A stretch of 64,000 nucleotides of DNA from JACVRW01 sp963825345 (GCA_963825345.1 CAWGSQ010000005.1:124001-188000), one strand, 5' to 3'; counted from the first letter of the stretch, positions 17,128-27,197 are shown. The notes: generated by a model not told the origin, from the sequence alone. Numbers and translations: made by a program.

Positions 17128-20100
17128 CGGCGTACGCGAACGCTACGTGCCGCTCGGCTGCTGGCGACCCTCGCATCGCCCGCGTAGCGCGCGACCACGC
17201 GTGCCATGCGGGTGTCGGTGCAGCGGCCGCCCGTGCTGAGCGTCGTGCGCCACAGCCCGCGGCCGTTCGGCTTCGCGCTCCGCGAGACGCTCGCGCGGCC
17301 GCAGCGGACGGTCAGCCGCACGCGCCGCTCGGCCATGCGATTGATCCTTCCGCTGACGGTCACGCGGTTGGCCTGCCAGGTGGCCTTGCTCACCCTCAGC
17401 GCGGCCTTCCGCTTCTTCTTCGCGCAAGGCGTGCCCATACGCACGGCCTGGTCGGCACGCTTCCCATTGTGGCCGTCCAGCTCGGCGTCCGCGATCTGGC
17501 GCGTGGGCCGGCGGCAGATGTTCTGCACCGCGACCAGGATGCCCTTCTTCCCGCCGTTGAGGTTCAGCTCGAAGCGGCTGACCGGAGCGTCCGGGATCGT
17601 CGGGAACGTGCTGACCAGCTTGTTGCGGATCACGGTGGTCGTGGCGCGCAGGTCGAGCGCCACCTCCCCGCGCAGCGGGATCAAGAGTGTCGGCAGCGTT
17701 CGGATCGTTCTCCCCGTCTTCGGGTCGATGCGCACGTTCTTGACGAAGTGCACCGGCCCCTCGAGCGGCCTGTTCAGCACCGGCGTGTAAGCCACCGCCT
17801 GCCCGACGATCGAGCTCGGCGGGCAGTCGACGCGCTGGCCCGCCTCGAACTCGCAGAGGTCGTCCGACTGCGCGTTGAACGGATCGAGTGCAAGCGACAG
17901 CGGCAGCTTGACCATGGCGGAGCGCAGGTTGGCCTGGCCCGACCCCTGCGTCAACACCGCCCGCAGGCCGGGGTGCTTGCCGTCGGTCGTCTGCCCGCGG
18001 CCCGTGAGCCGCATGCGCAGCTTCGGCTTCAGTGGCAGCGACGCGCAGTCGGCCGCCTGGAAGCGGTCCGACGACACGTGGACCGTACCGTCGGTCGACG
18101 TGAGCGTGGCCTTGATCTGCTTTTCGGCGCACGAGGTCGGGTTGAGCATGAAGCCGGGCCTGTTGATGTCGACGTTGATCGAGCGGATCCGCAGCGGGAT
18201 CCCCTCCAGGATGATCGGGATCGGATCCGAGACCACCGTCACGTGGGCGTCGGTCCGGTCGACCTCGATCGCCTGGCGCACGACGACCGTGCCGAGGTCG
18301 TACGGCCCGGCGATCGCGCGCACCACCGCTGACAGCCCGAACGGCGCGCCCTTATAGCCCTCGGTCAGGTAGACGGAGCCATTCTCCGGCGGTGTGAAGA
18401 ACGGCTGGCTCCCCGCGCCCGCCCCCACGACCGAGGTGCCGACCTTCGACGCCTGGTCGCAGGTGCCGGCGTTCGCCTGGTCGTTCGGACACAGCGGAAT
18501 GCCCCGCACGTTCGCGATCAGGCCTGTCGGCATCTCGAGCGTCAGGCCGCGCATGTACTGCTCGCCGTCGTCGCGGTTGATCCGCAGCACGAAGGGCGAG
18601 AACGCACCCGCCTTCGGGTTCGTGGTGCCGGCCGCCACGGCGGGCGCGAAGCCCGTGATCCCAGGGCAGTCGATGTTGAACGTGTCGCTCGGATGGGCGA
18701 TCTTGGCCGGATCCGCGACCCGCGCCGCCGGGAACTCGGGATAGGCGGAGTACGGCGTGAGCGCGCGACTCCACGACCTTCAGCCCGCAGGTCGGCGGGT
18801 TCGCGAGTGGCGCCCGCGGCCCGGCCTTGAAGCGGAGCCTGAAGCTCGTGAACGGCAGCTGTGGGTTGTCGCTGAAGGTCGTCGTCAGGCGCCCCGTGAC
18901 AGGGTCCGGGTCCACCTTGCCCGGCAGCTTCACGATGAAGCCCGGCCCCTTCGCGACTATGTAGATCGCGAGCAGCGAATTGAACGGGTTGTCGTTCTGC
19001 TTGGCGACGAACACCGAACCGTTCAAGGGGTCGTCGAGCAGCGGCGTGTCGATCTCCACCGATCCGATCTTCGACGCCTCCGGGCAGGTCGAGTCGGCGC
19101 GGCTGTCCAAGCCCACCTCCGCCGGCGAGCACGCCTTCAGGCCGTCGGCGGACGACGGGTTCACGGTCATCCCCTCCGGGAGCGTCACGACGGCCTTGTC
19201 CAGGTGCGCCGACGCGAGCCCGTCCGGGTTCTCGTTCTGTGGGATGCGCACTTCCACGTCGAGACCCGTCGGCGAGTCGGCCTGGCTCGAGGTTGGCTGG
19301 ACCTTGATTGACGGGTCGAACGGAAGGTCCTCGCAGCCGGTCATGGCCGGACCGGTGTAGGAATCGCTGTCGGTGCTCCCGTTCCACGACCGGACGTGCA
19401 CATCGGTCCGCAGGGGCCCAACCGAGCAGTCGGTCGGGTTCGTCAGGAACGGGACCCTCGGCGTCCCGGCGGGGTTCGTGCACGTCGGGTCGACGGTGTC
19501 GAAGCACGGGACCGCCTCGGTGTCCGGGTGGAGCCCGCGATCGGCGTCATTGCTGGGATCGGCGGGAACGCCCCAGAAGGTGACCCTCACACCGCCGAGG
19601 TCGATCGCCTGATTGATGCCCCGCGAGCTCACCGTGATCCCGTAGTCGCCGTCGCTGCGCAGCTCCGGCTCCATCGTCACGGTGGGGCCGACGGCGGTGT
19701 TGAAGGCGAACAGCGCCGGCAGGTCTGGCGGCGGCTCGATGTTGTAGACCGGAAGGCGAACGTGCCCGGCCCTCGAGCCGACGATGTCTACGAAGCCGAC
19801 CTGCGTGCTGTCCGGGCATCCGAAGAGGGCGCGCGCCCCCGATGCGTTGATGAGCTGCTGGAACGGGCATCGCGGGACCGCGGTCGGGTCGCCCACGAAG
19901 CCGGGCGGCAGGTCGACCTGCACCTCGCGCGCCTGCTCGTCCGGCATCGGCTGGTCCTCGTGGTTGAGGCGCCGATTGAAGTCGAGCCGCGTGGTGAACG
20001 AGGCGGGATGCTCGCCGGCCCGGTCGGCCACGTCGCCGTTCTCGCGCAACATCGGCAGCTCCAGGCTGCCCGACAGGATCCCGAACCCGGCCGGGGTGCC

Positions 20101-20577
20101 GCTGACCGTGAACTCCCGGACCGTCGTGGCCGGCGCGCTCGCGCCTCCGCCGTCGACCGTCATCGTCACCGACTGCGGGCCCGATAAAACCGGCGCCACC
20201 TGGACGGTGATCTGCACGTCCTGCGCCTGACGGCTTAATATCGAATCAGTTGTGGAACAGGTCACCGTGGACGTTCCGGTGCCCGAGCAGGTCCAGGCCA
20301 CCGGATTAGAGCCACCGCCATGAACCACTCCGCCCTCCGCGTCCGTGGCCGTCACCCCGGCGGGGAGGGTCGTGGTGACCGTGACCGCGCTGCTCGAGGC
20401 ATCGCCCCGGTTCTTGATCTCGCCATAGAAGAATCCGGCGCCACCCGGAGGCAGGTGAGCCGGCGCCCACGCCGCCTCGATGTCCCAGACCGGCGCAGCC
20501 GCGGCCGAGGCAGGCGCCACCACGAAGGTCGCGATGACAGCGGCCAACAGGACGCGACGTGTCAGCTTCCCGCCCAT
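17124..20577 (-). CDS. Large secreted repeat protein, one frame break
   Basis: Two overlapping frames make one protein of about 1,150 residues. It has a signal peptide (1 to about 28, 'ASAAAAP'), then a DUF11-like beta-sandwich ('FFYGEIKNRGDASSSAVTV'). Long repeats alternate phrases such as 'GSVEIDTPLLDDPLNGSVFV' and 'KVGTSVVGAGAGSQPFF...NGSVYL'. A C-terminal basic beta domain ends 'RAARSVRVRR'. The frame changes at about 18762-18767 in CGCGCG; an added CG pair or one base removed restores 'VVESRALTPYSAYPEF'. It lies one base after the giant protein upstream and overlaps the lipoprotein downstream. Probably a surface or matrix protein; function unknown. Confidence 0.7.
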
Positions 20578-20578
20578 C

Positions 20579-23500
20579 TCAGCTCCTCCCCCCCGCGCGT
20601 CGCAGGCGCAGCGTCATGGCTCTGGGCTCACGCACGCCGGCGAACCGAACCGACACCGACACGCCCAGCTTCCCCTTGCGGGTGAGCTGGCGGCGCGATG
20701 CCTTCGAGAGCTGTAGCGGCACGCCCACGGTGCCGGCCTTCGTCGCGCGCTTCGAACTCCTGTCAACGACACGGTTGCGCTTGCCCATCATCGCCCTGGC
20801 GGTGAGCGAGAGCCTGCCTGCGCGGTTGACCCGCACCGGCAGCATCACCCTGCCGCCACGAGCAAGCTTCGCCAACTGAGCCCTCGACAGGCGTCGTATG
20901 ACAAAGCTCGGGCGCTCCCCGGGCTCGAGATTCCCGAAGCCGCCGAAGACGTCGCTGAACGGATCCATCAGCGCGGGAGGGCCCGCCGGCGTGCCCTGGC
21001 ACTCATCGCCCTGACACGGTGTACCGGTCGACGGGCGCGGGTCGGGCAGGCCGCCGCCCACACGGGCGACGTATGTGTCGCGCAGGTTGTCCTCGTCCCA
21101 GGGCACGATCCGCTCCCTGGTTCCGAAGAAGACGTGGTCACCGTTCGCGCTCGCATCGATGAACATCGACTTGTCCCCGCTCTGCCCGGAAGAGATCAGG
21201 TGCGGCGCGCCTCCCTCCCACGCGTAGACGTCGATGAGACCATTGGTGTCCTCAGGCACAAGCCTGCTGTCGGTCTCGAAGAAGGCGTGCGCCCCGTCGT
21301 CCGAGAGGATCCTGGGCCCGGGATTGGTGAGGATGATGGTGGAGTCTCGGTTTGGGTTGCCGCTGCTGCGGAGGGATGACGCCGTGCCAGGCTCGCCGAG
21401 CGAGCTCTCTGCTGGGCAGGAGGCACAGACGAGCTGGTCGGCCGCGAAGTCATACAGATAGGCCTGCGGCTGGCCGCCGTTGTCATCGGCGGTCAGCGGG
21501 ATGCTCGACATGAAGACGACGCTTCTTCCATTGGCCGAGACGCTTCTCTTGGCCCGAGTCCGCCGGAACGCGTGCGCCACCTCGGCGTCCTGGAAGCTGA
21601 ACGTGGGATTCGAGAGACCGCCCCCGATGTGGCGGACTCCTTCGTCCTCGTCCCACACGTAGAACCTGATGTCGGCCGGTGCGGCGTCCTCGCCGGGGAC
21701 GATCTGGTTCGTGGCGGCGAAGTACACGCGAGACCCGTCGTCACTCGCCCCCAGGACGCCGAGCACGTTGGCGCCGTGCGGTGGATCCGGCTCGAGATCC
21801 CGCGAAATCAAGGTCAGATTGTCGTCGTTCTCGGGGTCGGCGCTGTGGGTGTACATGTAGAGATCTCTTGCGGAGATTCCAACAGCTTCCGTGTCGGTAT
21901 CCTCCTCGAGCAGCTGGTCTTTGCTTGTGAAGAAGACCCGTGACCCGTCGGATGACGCAGCGCCGAACTGCGGCCCGTCGGACGAGTTGCCCACGCACAC
22001 TCCGCCCGGCGGTCCGCACGGATCCCGCAGCGAGTTTTCCTCCGCGCTGAGCGCGACGGTCTGCCCGCCCGAGCGCCGGAACAGCGTCAGGTTCGCGCCG
22101 GGCCCCTGAGGCGGAGGATTGCCCACAATCTCCCAGCCGGTGAAGAACACCACTGAGCCGTCATCTGAGATCGAGTTGTTGAGGACTTCATCGGAGACGT
22201 CCCCCCCGGCGCTCCCCGAGGTCGGGGTGCCGGCCGCCGGACCACCGGCGGCGACGCTCGCGAGCTCGAGCTGGCCGTTGCGCCAGAGGTAGAGCTTCGA
22301 TTGAACCTGCCCGTCCCCCGGCGGAACCTCGGCGGCATCCGGCGTCAGCTCGCCGGTGCTCTCGATCAGCACCGCCGAGAGGTCGGGGCTTGCGTCGGTC
22401 ACGATGATGTTATTGAGGGACCTCTCGCAGTTTCTGCTGACTGCCGGATCGGCGTGAGCGATGAACTCATAGGTACGGGCCTCGAGGTCGCGCACATAGG
22501 CATTGCATTCCTCGGCAACTGCACCGGCGTCGAGGACGGCGTTCGTAGTGACCACGGCGCCCGAGAGATCCTCGGACATGAAGAAGACGTTCGACTCATC
22601 GCGCCCAGGGCTCGGCTCCTTCGGCGGGAGCACAGGAGCGGAAAGCCATGCGGTGGGCTGACGCCGGGCCCGGTACACGCTCCCGACTATGGCCGTGCCG
22701 TCTGCATCGTCGAATGCCTGGGATGCCGTGTAGACCACCTCGCGGCCGGAGGGTGATGCGAAGCCGGTTTGTCCGTCGACTGTCCCCTGAGTGTCTCCCC
22801 CGTTCTTGTCCTCCGGGGAAACCTTCTCGTACGCCCGCACTGGCGGACCGGAGGCGGGAAGGGTGGTGAAGGTCCCGTCTGGACCCTGACTCTCGCCGGT
22901 CCCGTTGGCGGCCACGAGCCGGAAGTGGTAGGTCGTGTTCGGCTCGAGACCGGAGACCGACTCCTCGACCGGCTGCACGGCGTCGCCCGAGCCAATGTTG
23001 CCGTCCGGGACGGGGGCGAAGCTGCCGTAGCTGTCGGTGAGGCCGTACTCGAAGCGGTACGTCGTCTCCTGACCGTGCGGGTGGATGCGCCCGCGGAGCG
23101 TCGCCGTGGTGGAGCCCGGCGTGGCGCCGCTGGAGACGATCGTGGGGCGCGCCGCCTCCGTTGTGAAGACCTCCTCGTCGGAGGTGTCGCTGCCTCCGAG
23201 CGGCTGTCCCCTCTGGCCGACGAGGCGCACCCGATACTCCGTGCCCGTCTCGAGCGGGGCGCCTTCCGCGCTGACCGGCACCGGATCGACGCCTTGGCCG
23301 ACATCGATGTTGCTTGCGGCAGGTGCCCTCCTCCAGTCCGGATCGGGGTCGGACACCGGGTCGCTCGTGTACTCGAAACGCGCGGTCGTCGAGCCGTTTG
23401 TCGGATCGTCGACGCCGTCGTTCGGGTCGACCGTGCCATGGAACACCGCGCTGTTGGTTGTGATGTCGGTGACCGGCTCGATGACAGCCTCCGTTGGAGG

Positions 23501-24703
23501 CTCGTCGAGGACATAGACGCGATGCTGAGCCGCGCCCTGGAAGCCGGACGTCGAGGCGACGAGGATCTCGTCGTCCGAGGTGTCGACGCCGATGCCGGTC
23601 GGGGTGATGGTCGTGCCCGTCAGATGGGTGTCGACGACCCTGAGCGGCGTCGTGTCGACCTCCAGTACGTTCGCGAAGCCACGGCTGATCAAGACGTGGT
23701 CGGTACTGGGGTCCACCTCCATCGAGTTCGTGGACCCCGAGCTGAGCGGCGGCACGCCGATCGGCGGGTCGAGCAGGTCCTGCGCTGCGGCCTGTGTCGA
23801 GTCGAAGCGCATCACCCGCTGACTCACGTTCGAGTCGGTCGCGTAGACGATCCCGGCGGAGTCGACCGCGAGGTGGACGGGGTGGTTGGCGCCGAAGCGG
23901 CCGTTGTCGGTCCCGGTAGTGGTGAGGCCCGAGTTGCACCCGCTCAAGGCCGTGCAGATCTCGAACTCGTCGGCGCCCGTGTCGACCCCCCAGCCCCAGG
24001 CACGGACGAAGTCGCCGTCGGGCTCGAACTGCTGGACACGGCGGTTGACGGGGTCGGCGACGAAGACGTCGCCGGTGGCCGGGGCAACCGCGATCCCTCC
24101 GCCGACTGAGGTGCTTGTAGCGAACTGTCCGCCACCGGCGCCGGAGGTTCCGGTCTTGCAGGTGTCGCCGTTCGCAGGCACGCAGATCTCGAACTCGTTC
24201 TCGGGCGGGGTCACGTCGTCGCCGGGACCAGAGGCCACCACGTCCCAGCCCCACGCCCGTACAAAGGTTCCGTCCGCAGTGAACTGCTGCACGCGGCGGT
24301 TGTCGCGGTCGCGCACGTAGAGGGCGCCGGTGGACTGGTTGATCGCGATTCCCTGCGGATTGTCGAACTGGCCTCCCGCGCTCCCTTGCCCTCCGAACTT
24401 GGCCTCGAACGCGTACGGAGGGGCGGAGTCGAAGCGTTGGACGCGGTGGTTGTTGTCGTCGACGACATAGATGTCGTCGGTGCCGGGGCTGAGGGTCGTG
24501 CCGTTGTAGACGGCAACGTCGCGCGGTGACTGGAACTGGCCGTCGCCACTGCCCTGCCCCCCGAACCAGGACTCAATGCCCTTCCCCGCGAGGGCAAGCG
24601 AAATGCCCAGGGCGAGCAAGAGCGCGCACGCGATCGCCAGCACCAGCGGCAGCTTCCCCCACTCTCTAGATGCCCGGCCCCGCAACGCCCAACGGTCGCC
24701 CAT
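20579..24703 (-). CDS. Giant exported NHL / fibronectin III / PD40 propeller protein
   Basis: A 1,374-residue protein. One hydrophobic helix (about 18-40) is a signal or anchor. Next come NHL-type propeller repeats (about 45-390; 'NHRVQRFD', 'RRVQQFTADGTFVRAWGW'), two fibronectin III-like domains (about 400-620; 'TATLRGRIHPHGQETTYRFEYG', 'LEPNTTYHFRLVAANG'), a second PD40/TolB-like propeller (about 625-1230; 'DGSRVFFTSKDQL') and a basic Ig-like end ('LTRKGKLGVSVSVRFAGV'). Such proteins are usually extracellular scaffolds or carbohydrate/ligand binders. ATG at 24703 follows GGGAGGGG. It is first in an operon with the next two genes. Confidence 0.8.
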   Translation of the reverse strand: MGDRWALRGRASREWGKLPLVLAIACALLLALGISLALAGKGIESWFGGQGSGDGQFQSPRDVAVYNGTTLSPGTDDIYVVDDNNHRVQRFDSAPPYAFEAKFGGQGSAGGQFDNPQGIAINQSTGALYVRDRDNRRVQQFTADGTFVRAWGWDVVASGPGDDVTPPENEFEICVPANGDTCKTGTSGAGGGQFATSTSVGGGIAVAPATGDVFVADPVNRRVQQFEPDGDFVRAWGWGVDTGADEFEICTALSGCNSGLTTTGTDNGRFGANHPVHLAVDSAGIVYATDSNVSQRVMRFDSTQAAAQDLLDPPIGVPPLSSGSTNSMEVDPSTDHVLISRGFANVLEVDTTPLRVVDTHLTGTTITPTGIGVDTSDDEILVASTSGFQGAAQHRVYVLDEPPTEAVIEPVTDITTNSAVFHGTVDPNDGVDDPTNGSTTARFEYTSDPVSDPDPDWRRAPAASNIDVGQGVDPVPVSAEGAPLETGTEYRVRLVGQRGQPLGGSDTSDEEVFTTEAARPTIVSSGATPGSTTATLRGRIHPHGQETTYRFEYGLTDSYGSFAPVPDGNIGSGDAVQPVEESVSGLEPNTTYHFRLVAANGTGESQGPDGTFTTLPASGPPVRAYEKVSPEDKNGGDTQGTVDGQTGFASPSGREVVYTASQAFDDADGTAIVGSVYRARRQPTAWLSAPVLPPKEPSPGRDESNVFFMSEDLSGAVVTTNAVLDAGAVAEECNAYVRDLEARTYEFIAHADPAVSRNCERSLNNIIVTDASPDLSAVLIESTGELTPDAAEVPPGDGQVQSKLYLWRNGQLELASVAAGGPAAGTPTSGSAGGDVSDEVLNNSISDDGSVVFFTGWEIVGNPPPQGPGANLTLFRRSGGQTVALSAEENSLRDPCGPPGGVCVGNSSDGPQFGAASSDGSRVFFTSKDQLLEEDTDTEAVGISARDLYMYTHSADPENDDNLTLISRDLEPDPPHGANVLGVLGASDDGSRVYFAATNQIVPGEDAAPADIRFYVWDEDEGVRHIGGGLSNPTFSFQDAEVAHAFRRTRAKRSVSANGRSVVFMSSIPLTADDNGGQPQAYLYDFAADQLVCASCPAESSLGEPGTASSLRSSGNPNRDSTIILTNPGPRILSDDGAHAFFETDSRLVPEDTNGLIDVYAWEGGAPHLISSGQSGDKSMFIDASANGDHVFFGTRERIVPWDEDNLRDTYVARVGGGLPDPRPSTGTPCQGDECQGTPAGPPALMDPFSDVFGGFGNLEPGERPSFVIRRLSRAQLAKLARGGRVMLPVRVNRAGRLSLTARAMMGKRNRVVDRSSKRATKAGTVGVPLQLSKASRRQLTRKGKLGVSVSVRFAGVREPRAMTLRLRRAGGRS

Positions 24704-24863
24704 CAAGCCCCTCCCCCTCTCAGTGCCACCTTCGGCTTCTCGTCCTGTCTCCCGACGTGCTGGCGACCGAAGGACACTGGGTTTTCCAAATCGCGCGGCA
24801 TCGTAAACAAACCGTTCTACATATGCAAGTCCGATCCGACAGGCCGTGCTGCTCGAAAAGTCA

Positions 24864-24896
24864 GACGGCCTCGGCCCGCATCGGGCCGAGGCCGTC
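24864..24896 (-). terminator. Rho-independent-like terminator
   Basis: A perfect 15-bp inverted repeat (24864-24878 and 24882-24896) encloses a 3-base loop. Read on the minus strand it lies 31 bases after the stop of the gene at 24928 and is followed by CTTTTCG, so it fits a terminator for that gene. The remaining bases of the 224-base gap up to 24928 hold no gene that I can support; they contain the promoter region of the giant protein. Confidence 0.75.
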
Positions 24897-24927
24897 CGTA
24901 CTGAACCCTTGGCGCGTCCGCCCTAGG

Positions 24928-25470
24928 TCAGAGGACCTCGCAGCGCAGGACGTTGTTGAAGTCACCGAAGCCCTCGAGCGCAGCAGCGGCTGAGAATGCC
25001 GCGCCGGCGGGCGTGTGGGTGCCCGTGACCTCGCAGATCACGTCGCTGGCGCCCTGCACCGAGAGCGCGTCTCCAAAGCCCAGCACTTGGTTCGTCGGAG
25101 TAGATCCCCCGGAGACCGGCGTCGTATTGGAGCCGTCGCGCGAGTAGAGAACCTCGCCGGTGGCCTTGTCGCGCAGGGTCAGGTGGAATTCCGTGTGCCA
25201 GTCCGTGCCCTGGAGGGCAGCGTAGACCTGCACGAATCCGCTGGTGATGTTCGCCGTGCCGTCCGAGACCGTCAGGTCGCAGCTGGCGTTGTTGACCCAG
25301 GTGCTGATGTTGCAAGAGTCCGCCGCCGGCGCGAAGTCGGGCCCCTGGCACTCGGCACCGGATATGTGCTCGACCGAGCAGCCGTTGGGCTGCGTCGGCG
25401 CCGTCTGGGCAACGGGTACGGCGACCGCCAGGGCGCATAGCGCCACGACAACCAAAACGAGCCGCTTCAT
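24928..25470 (-). CDS. Secreted protein of unknown function
   Basis: A 180-residue protein with a clear signal peptide (residues 1 to about 23, 'MKRLVLVVVALCALAVAVPV'). The mature part has six cysteines in a regular pattern ('NGCSVEHISGAECQGPDF', 'DSCNISTWVNNASCDLTV', 'DVICEV', 'VLRCEVL'), suggesting a disulfide-bonded beta domain. ATG at 25470 is preceded by GGGGAGGA; longer readings run into the promoter region. A GAAAC-N6-GTTTC palindrome sits 56 bases upstream and a strong terminator follows, so it is a single-gene unit. Function unknown. Confidence 0.75.
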   Translation of the reverse strand: MKRLVLVVVALCALAVAVPVAQTAPTQPNGCSVEHISGAECQGPDFAPAADSCNISTWVNNASCDLTVSDGTANITSGFVQVYAALQGTDWHTEFHLTLRDKATGEVLYSRDGSNTTPVSGGSTPTNQVLGFGDALSVQGASDVICEVTGTHTPAGAAFSAAAALEGFGDFNNVLRCEVL

Positions 25471-25525
25471 GAATCGATCCTCCCCCGATAGTGCCTGCGC
25501 CACCCATGTCTTGCGCGCGCGGGTA

Positions 25526-25541
25526 GAAACAAGCGGGTTTC
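25526..25541. promoter_or_regulatory. Putative TetR-type operator (GAAAC-N6-GTTTC)
   Basis: A perfect 5-bp inverted repeat with a 6-base spacer, 56 bases upstream of the ATG of the secreted protein at 24928-25470. The same arrangement recurs in the promoters of the TetR-like genes 4-8 kb to the right, so this gene may belong to their regulon (inference). Confidence 0.5.
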
Positions 25542-25626
25542 TCACTGAGCGAGACGATACCCACATTCACGTAGATATGAACAGTGGCGCTACGCAATCA
25601 GGACGTTTCGGAGGTCCATCTCGTGC

Positions 25627-25646
25627 CTAAACACGTCCATGTTTAG
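25627..25646. promoter_or_regulatory. Palindrome CTAAACA-N6-TGTTTAG
   Basis: A perfect 7-bp inverted repeat in the 302-base gap between the divergent genes at 25470 and 25773. Its AAAC and GTTT cores are eight bases apart rather than six, so it is not the same site as the GAAAC-N6-GTTTC elements. It could be an operator for the tandem secreted genes to the right. Apart from this and the site at 25526 I see nothing else definite in the gap. Confidence 0.4.
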
Positions 25647-25772
25647 AAAGCACTGGGCCCGGAAATGTCCCCTTCCGGAGTGCAAGGATGGTCAGGCGTG
25701 CTCGCGTGATCGGCCATCGCAATGGGAGGGCTCGCTGGGGGAGTCCCGCAGACGGAAGGAAGGTGCGTATAG

Positions 25773-26393
25773 ATGAATCTCAAGAGGCTGTCATTGGTGA
25801 CTGCCCTCGCGCTGGCGGTTGTCGCCTACGCCGCCATACCGGCGTCGGCCGACATTCTGAGCCCAGGCTCGGGTGGATCGGTGTACTCGGGCGCCATCAA
25901 GGGTGTCCGTTCAGGGGCCGCTCCAACGCTCGTGGCCGGAAACACCACGATCACCTGCCAGTCGGCGACTACCGACGGGATCATGAACGGCGACGCAACC
26001 ACAGGAGGACCGGCGAACGCCGAGCTCAATTTCCAGTGGGACAGCTGCACGACGAATGGCGCCGTGCCGTGCTCCGTCAATGACATCACTGGCGTTAGCG
26101 TCAACATCCTCGAGGCGAACGCTCCCTCGGCGACGATCAGAAATACGGAGACGGCCGGGACGACGATCACGTGCGGCCTCGTCTTCGTCTGCAACGCGAG
26201 CTCGAATCCGTCGACCACGCCAGTGACGGCCGAGGTCGCTCAGGCGTCGCAGGTCGCGACCATCGCCGACACGGTGAGTGTGTCTGGCAGCGTCGGGTGC
26301 CCAGCGAGTGGCACCGGCACGTGGAACGCGCAGTACCTGATTACGGATGACGCCGACAACGATCTGGACCTGTGGGCAACCGGAACCCTCTAG
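25773..26393 (+). CDS. Secreted protein, tandem duplicate copy 1
   Basis: A 206-residue exported protein with a signal peptide cut near 'IPASA' (about residue 27), followed by 'DILSPGSGGSVYSGAIKGV', a Thr/Ser-rich beta domain with five or six cysteines and a constant end 'DLDLWATGTL'. The pattern suggests an all-beta extracellular domain; no enzyme motif is visible. A ribosome site within AAGGAAGGTGCGTATAG precedes the ATG and is repeated exactly before the next gene. That gene is a direct duplicate, with about the first 55 residues nearly identical and the middle diverged. A strong terminator follows. Function unknown. Confidence 0.75.
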   Translation: MNLKRLSLVTALALAVVAYAAIPASADILSPGSGGSVYSGAIKGVRSGAAPTLVAGNTTITCQSATTDGIMNGDATTGGPANAELNFQWDSCTTNGAVPCSVNDITGVSVNILEANAPSATIRNTETAGTTITCGLVFVCNASSNPSTTPVTAEVAQASQVATIADTVSVSGSVGCPASGTGTWNAQYLITDDADNDLDLWATGTL

Positions 26394-26434
26394 ACGAGGG
26401 CTAGCAGCGAACGTCCGGAGAACGGATGATCGAG

Positions 26435-26468
26435 CGGCCGCGCCGGCTTTCCCGGCGCGGCCGTTTTT
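26435..26468 (+). terminator. Rho-independent terminator
   Basis: A 12-bp GC-rich stem (26435-26446 with 26452-26463), a 5-base loop CTTTC and a run of five T (26464-26468) form a textbook terminator 41 bases after the stop of the first tandem copy. The second copy has a related hairpin without the T run (27161-27193), so the duplicated unit included this element. Confidence 0.85.
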
Positions 26469-26499
26469 CGTTCTCCAGCCGCAAGGAAGGTGCGTATAG

Positions 26500-27120
26500 A
26501 TGAACCTCAAGAGGCTGTCATTGGTGATTGCCCTTGCGGTGGGGGTAGTCGCCTACGCCGCGGTACCGGCGTCGGCCGACATCCTGAGCCCAGGCTCGGG
26601 TGGATCGGTGTACTCGGGCGCCATCAAGGGTGTCCGTTCAGGGGCCGCTCCAACGCTCGTGGCGGGACCCACCACGATCACCTGCCAGCAGGCGAGTATC
26701 GACGGGACTATGAACGGCAACGCGACCACAGGAGGACCGGCGACCGCCGTGCTCAATTTCTCGTGGGCCAATTGCACGACGAATGGCGGCATGCCGTGCT
26801 CCGTCAGTAGCGTCACTGGCGTCTCCTTCAACATCACCGAGGCGAACGCTCCCTCGTTTACGTTCGTCAATACGACGACGTTCGGGATGACCATCACGTG
26901 TGGCCCGTTCTACAACTGCAACTGGAGCTCGAATCCGGCGACCACGCCGGTGACGCTCGTGGTCAATCAGGCTTCGCAGGTCGCAACCATCAACGCCACG
27001 ATGAATGTGAGTGGCAGCGTCGGGTGCCCAGCCAGTGGGACCGGCACGTTGAATCTTCAGATCGGGATCACGGATGACCAGGATCAGGACCTCGACCTAT
27101 GGGCCACCGGGACCCTCTGA
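26500..27120 (+). CDS. Secreted protein, tandem duplicate copy 2
   Basis: A 206-residue protein of the same length as the copy at 25773, with the same signal peptide, the same opening 'DILSPGSGGSVYSGAIKGV' and the same end 'DLDLWATGTL'. The central part differs ('FYNCNWSSNPATTPVTLVV' against 'VFVCNASSNPSTTPVTAEV'), with cysteines kept. This is recent duplication with faster change in the exposed middle, as seen in surface or secreted binding proteins. It begins 32 bases after the T run of copy 1's terminator and has its own ribosome site. Confidence 0.75.
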   Translation: MNLKRLSLVIALAVGVVAYAAVPASADILSPGSGGSVYSGAIKGVRSGAAPTLVAGPTTITCQQASIDGTMNGNATTGGPATAVLNFSWANCTTNGGMPCSVSSVTGVSFNITEANAPSFTFVNTTTFGMTITCGPFYNCNWSSNPATTPVTLVVNQASQVATINATMNVSGSVGCPASGTGTLNLQIGITDDQDQDLDLWATGTL

Positions 27121-27160
27121 GCGAGGGCTAGCAGCGAACGTCCAACTCAACGGATGCTCG

Positions 27161-27193
27161 AGCGGCCGCGCCAGCACAGTCGGCGCGGCCGCT
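27161..27193. terminator. Hairpin between convergent genes, degenerate terminator copy
   Basis: A 12-bp stem (27161-27172 with 27182-27193) and a 9-base loop, matching in position and stem sequence the terminator of the first tandem copy but lacking its T run. It sits between the stop at 27120 and the convergent stop at 27198, and could act in either direction or be a relic of the duplication. Confidence 0.5.
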
Positions 27194-27197
27194 GTCG

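Noticed and set aside
18762..18767. Programmed +1 frameshifting as an explanation of the broken large gene
   Set aside because: The site has no slow codon or stop arranged as in known +1 sites, and five other unrelated breaks with different contexts occur in the window.
25756..27193. Possible CRISPR or satellite from the repeated AAGGAAGGTGCGTATAG
   Set aside because: Only two copies 727 bases apart, explained by the gene duplication.
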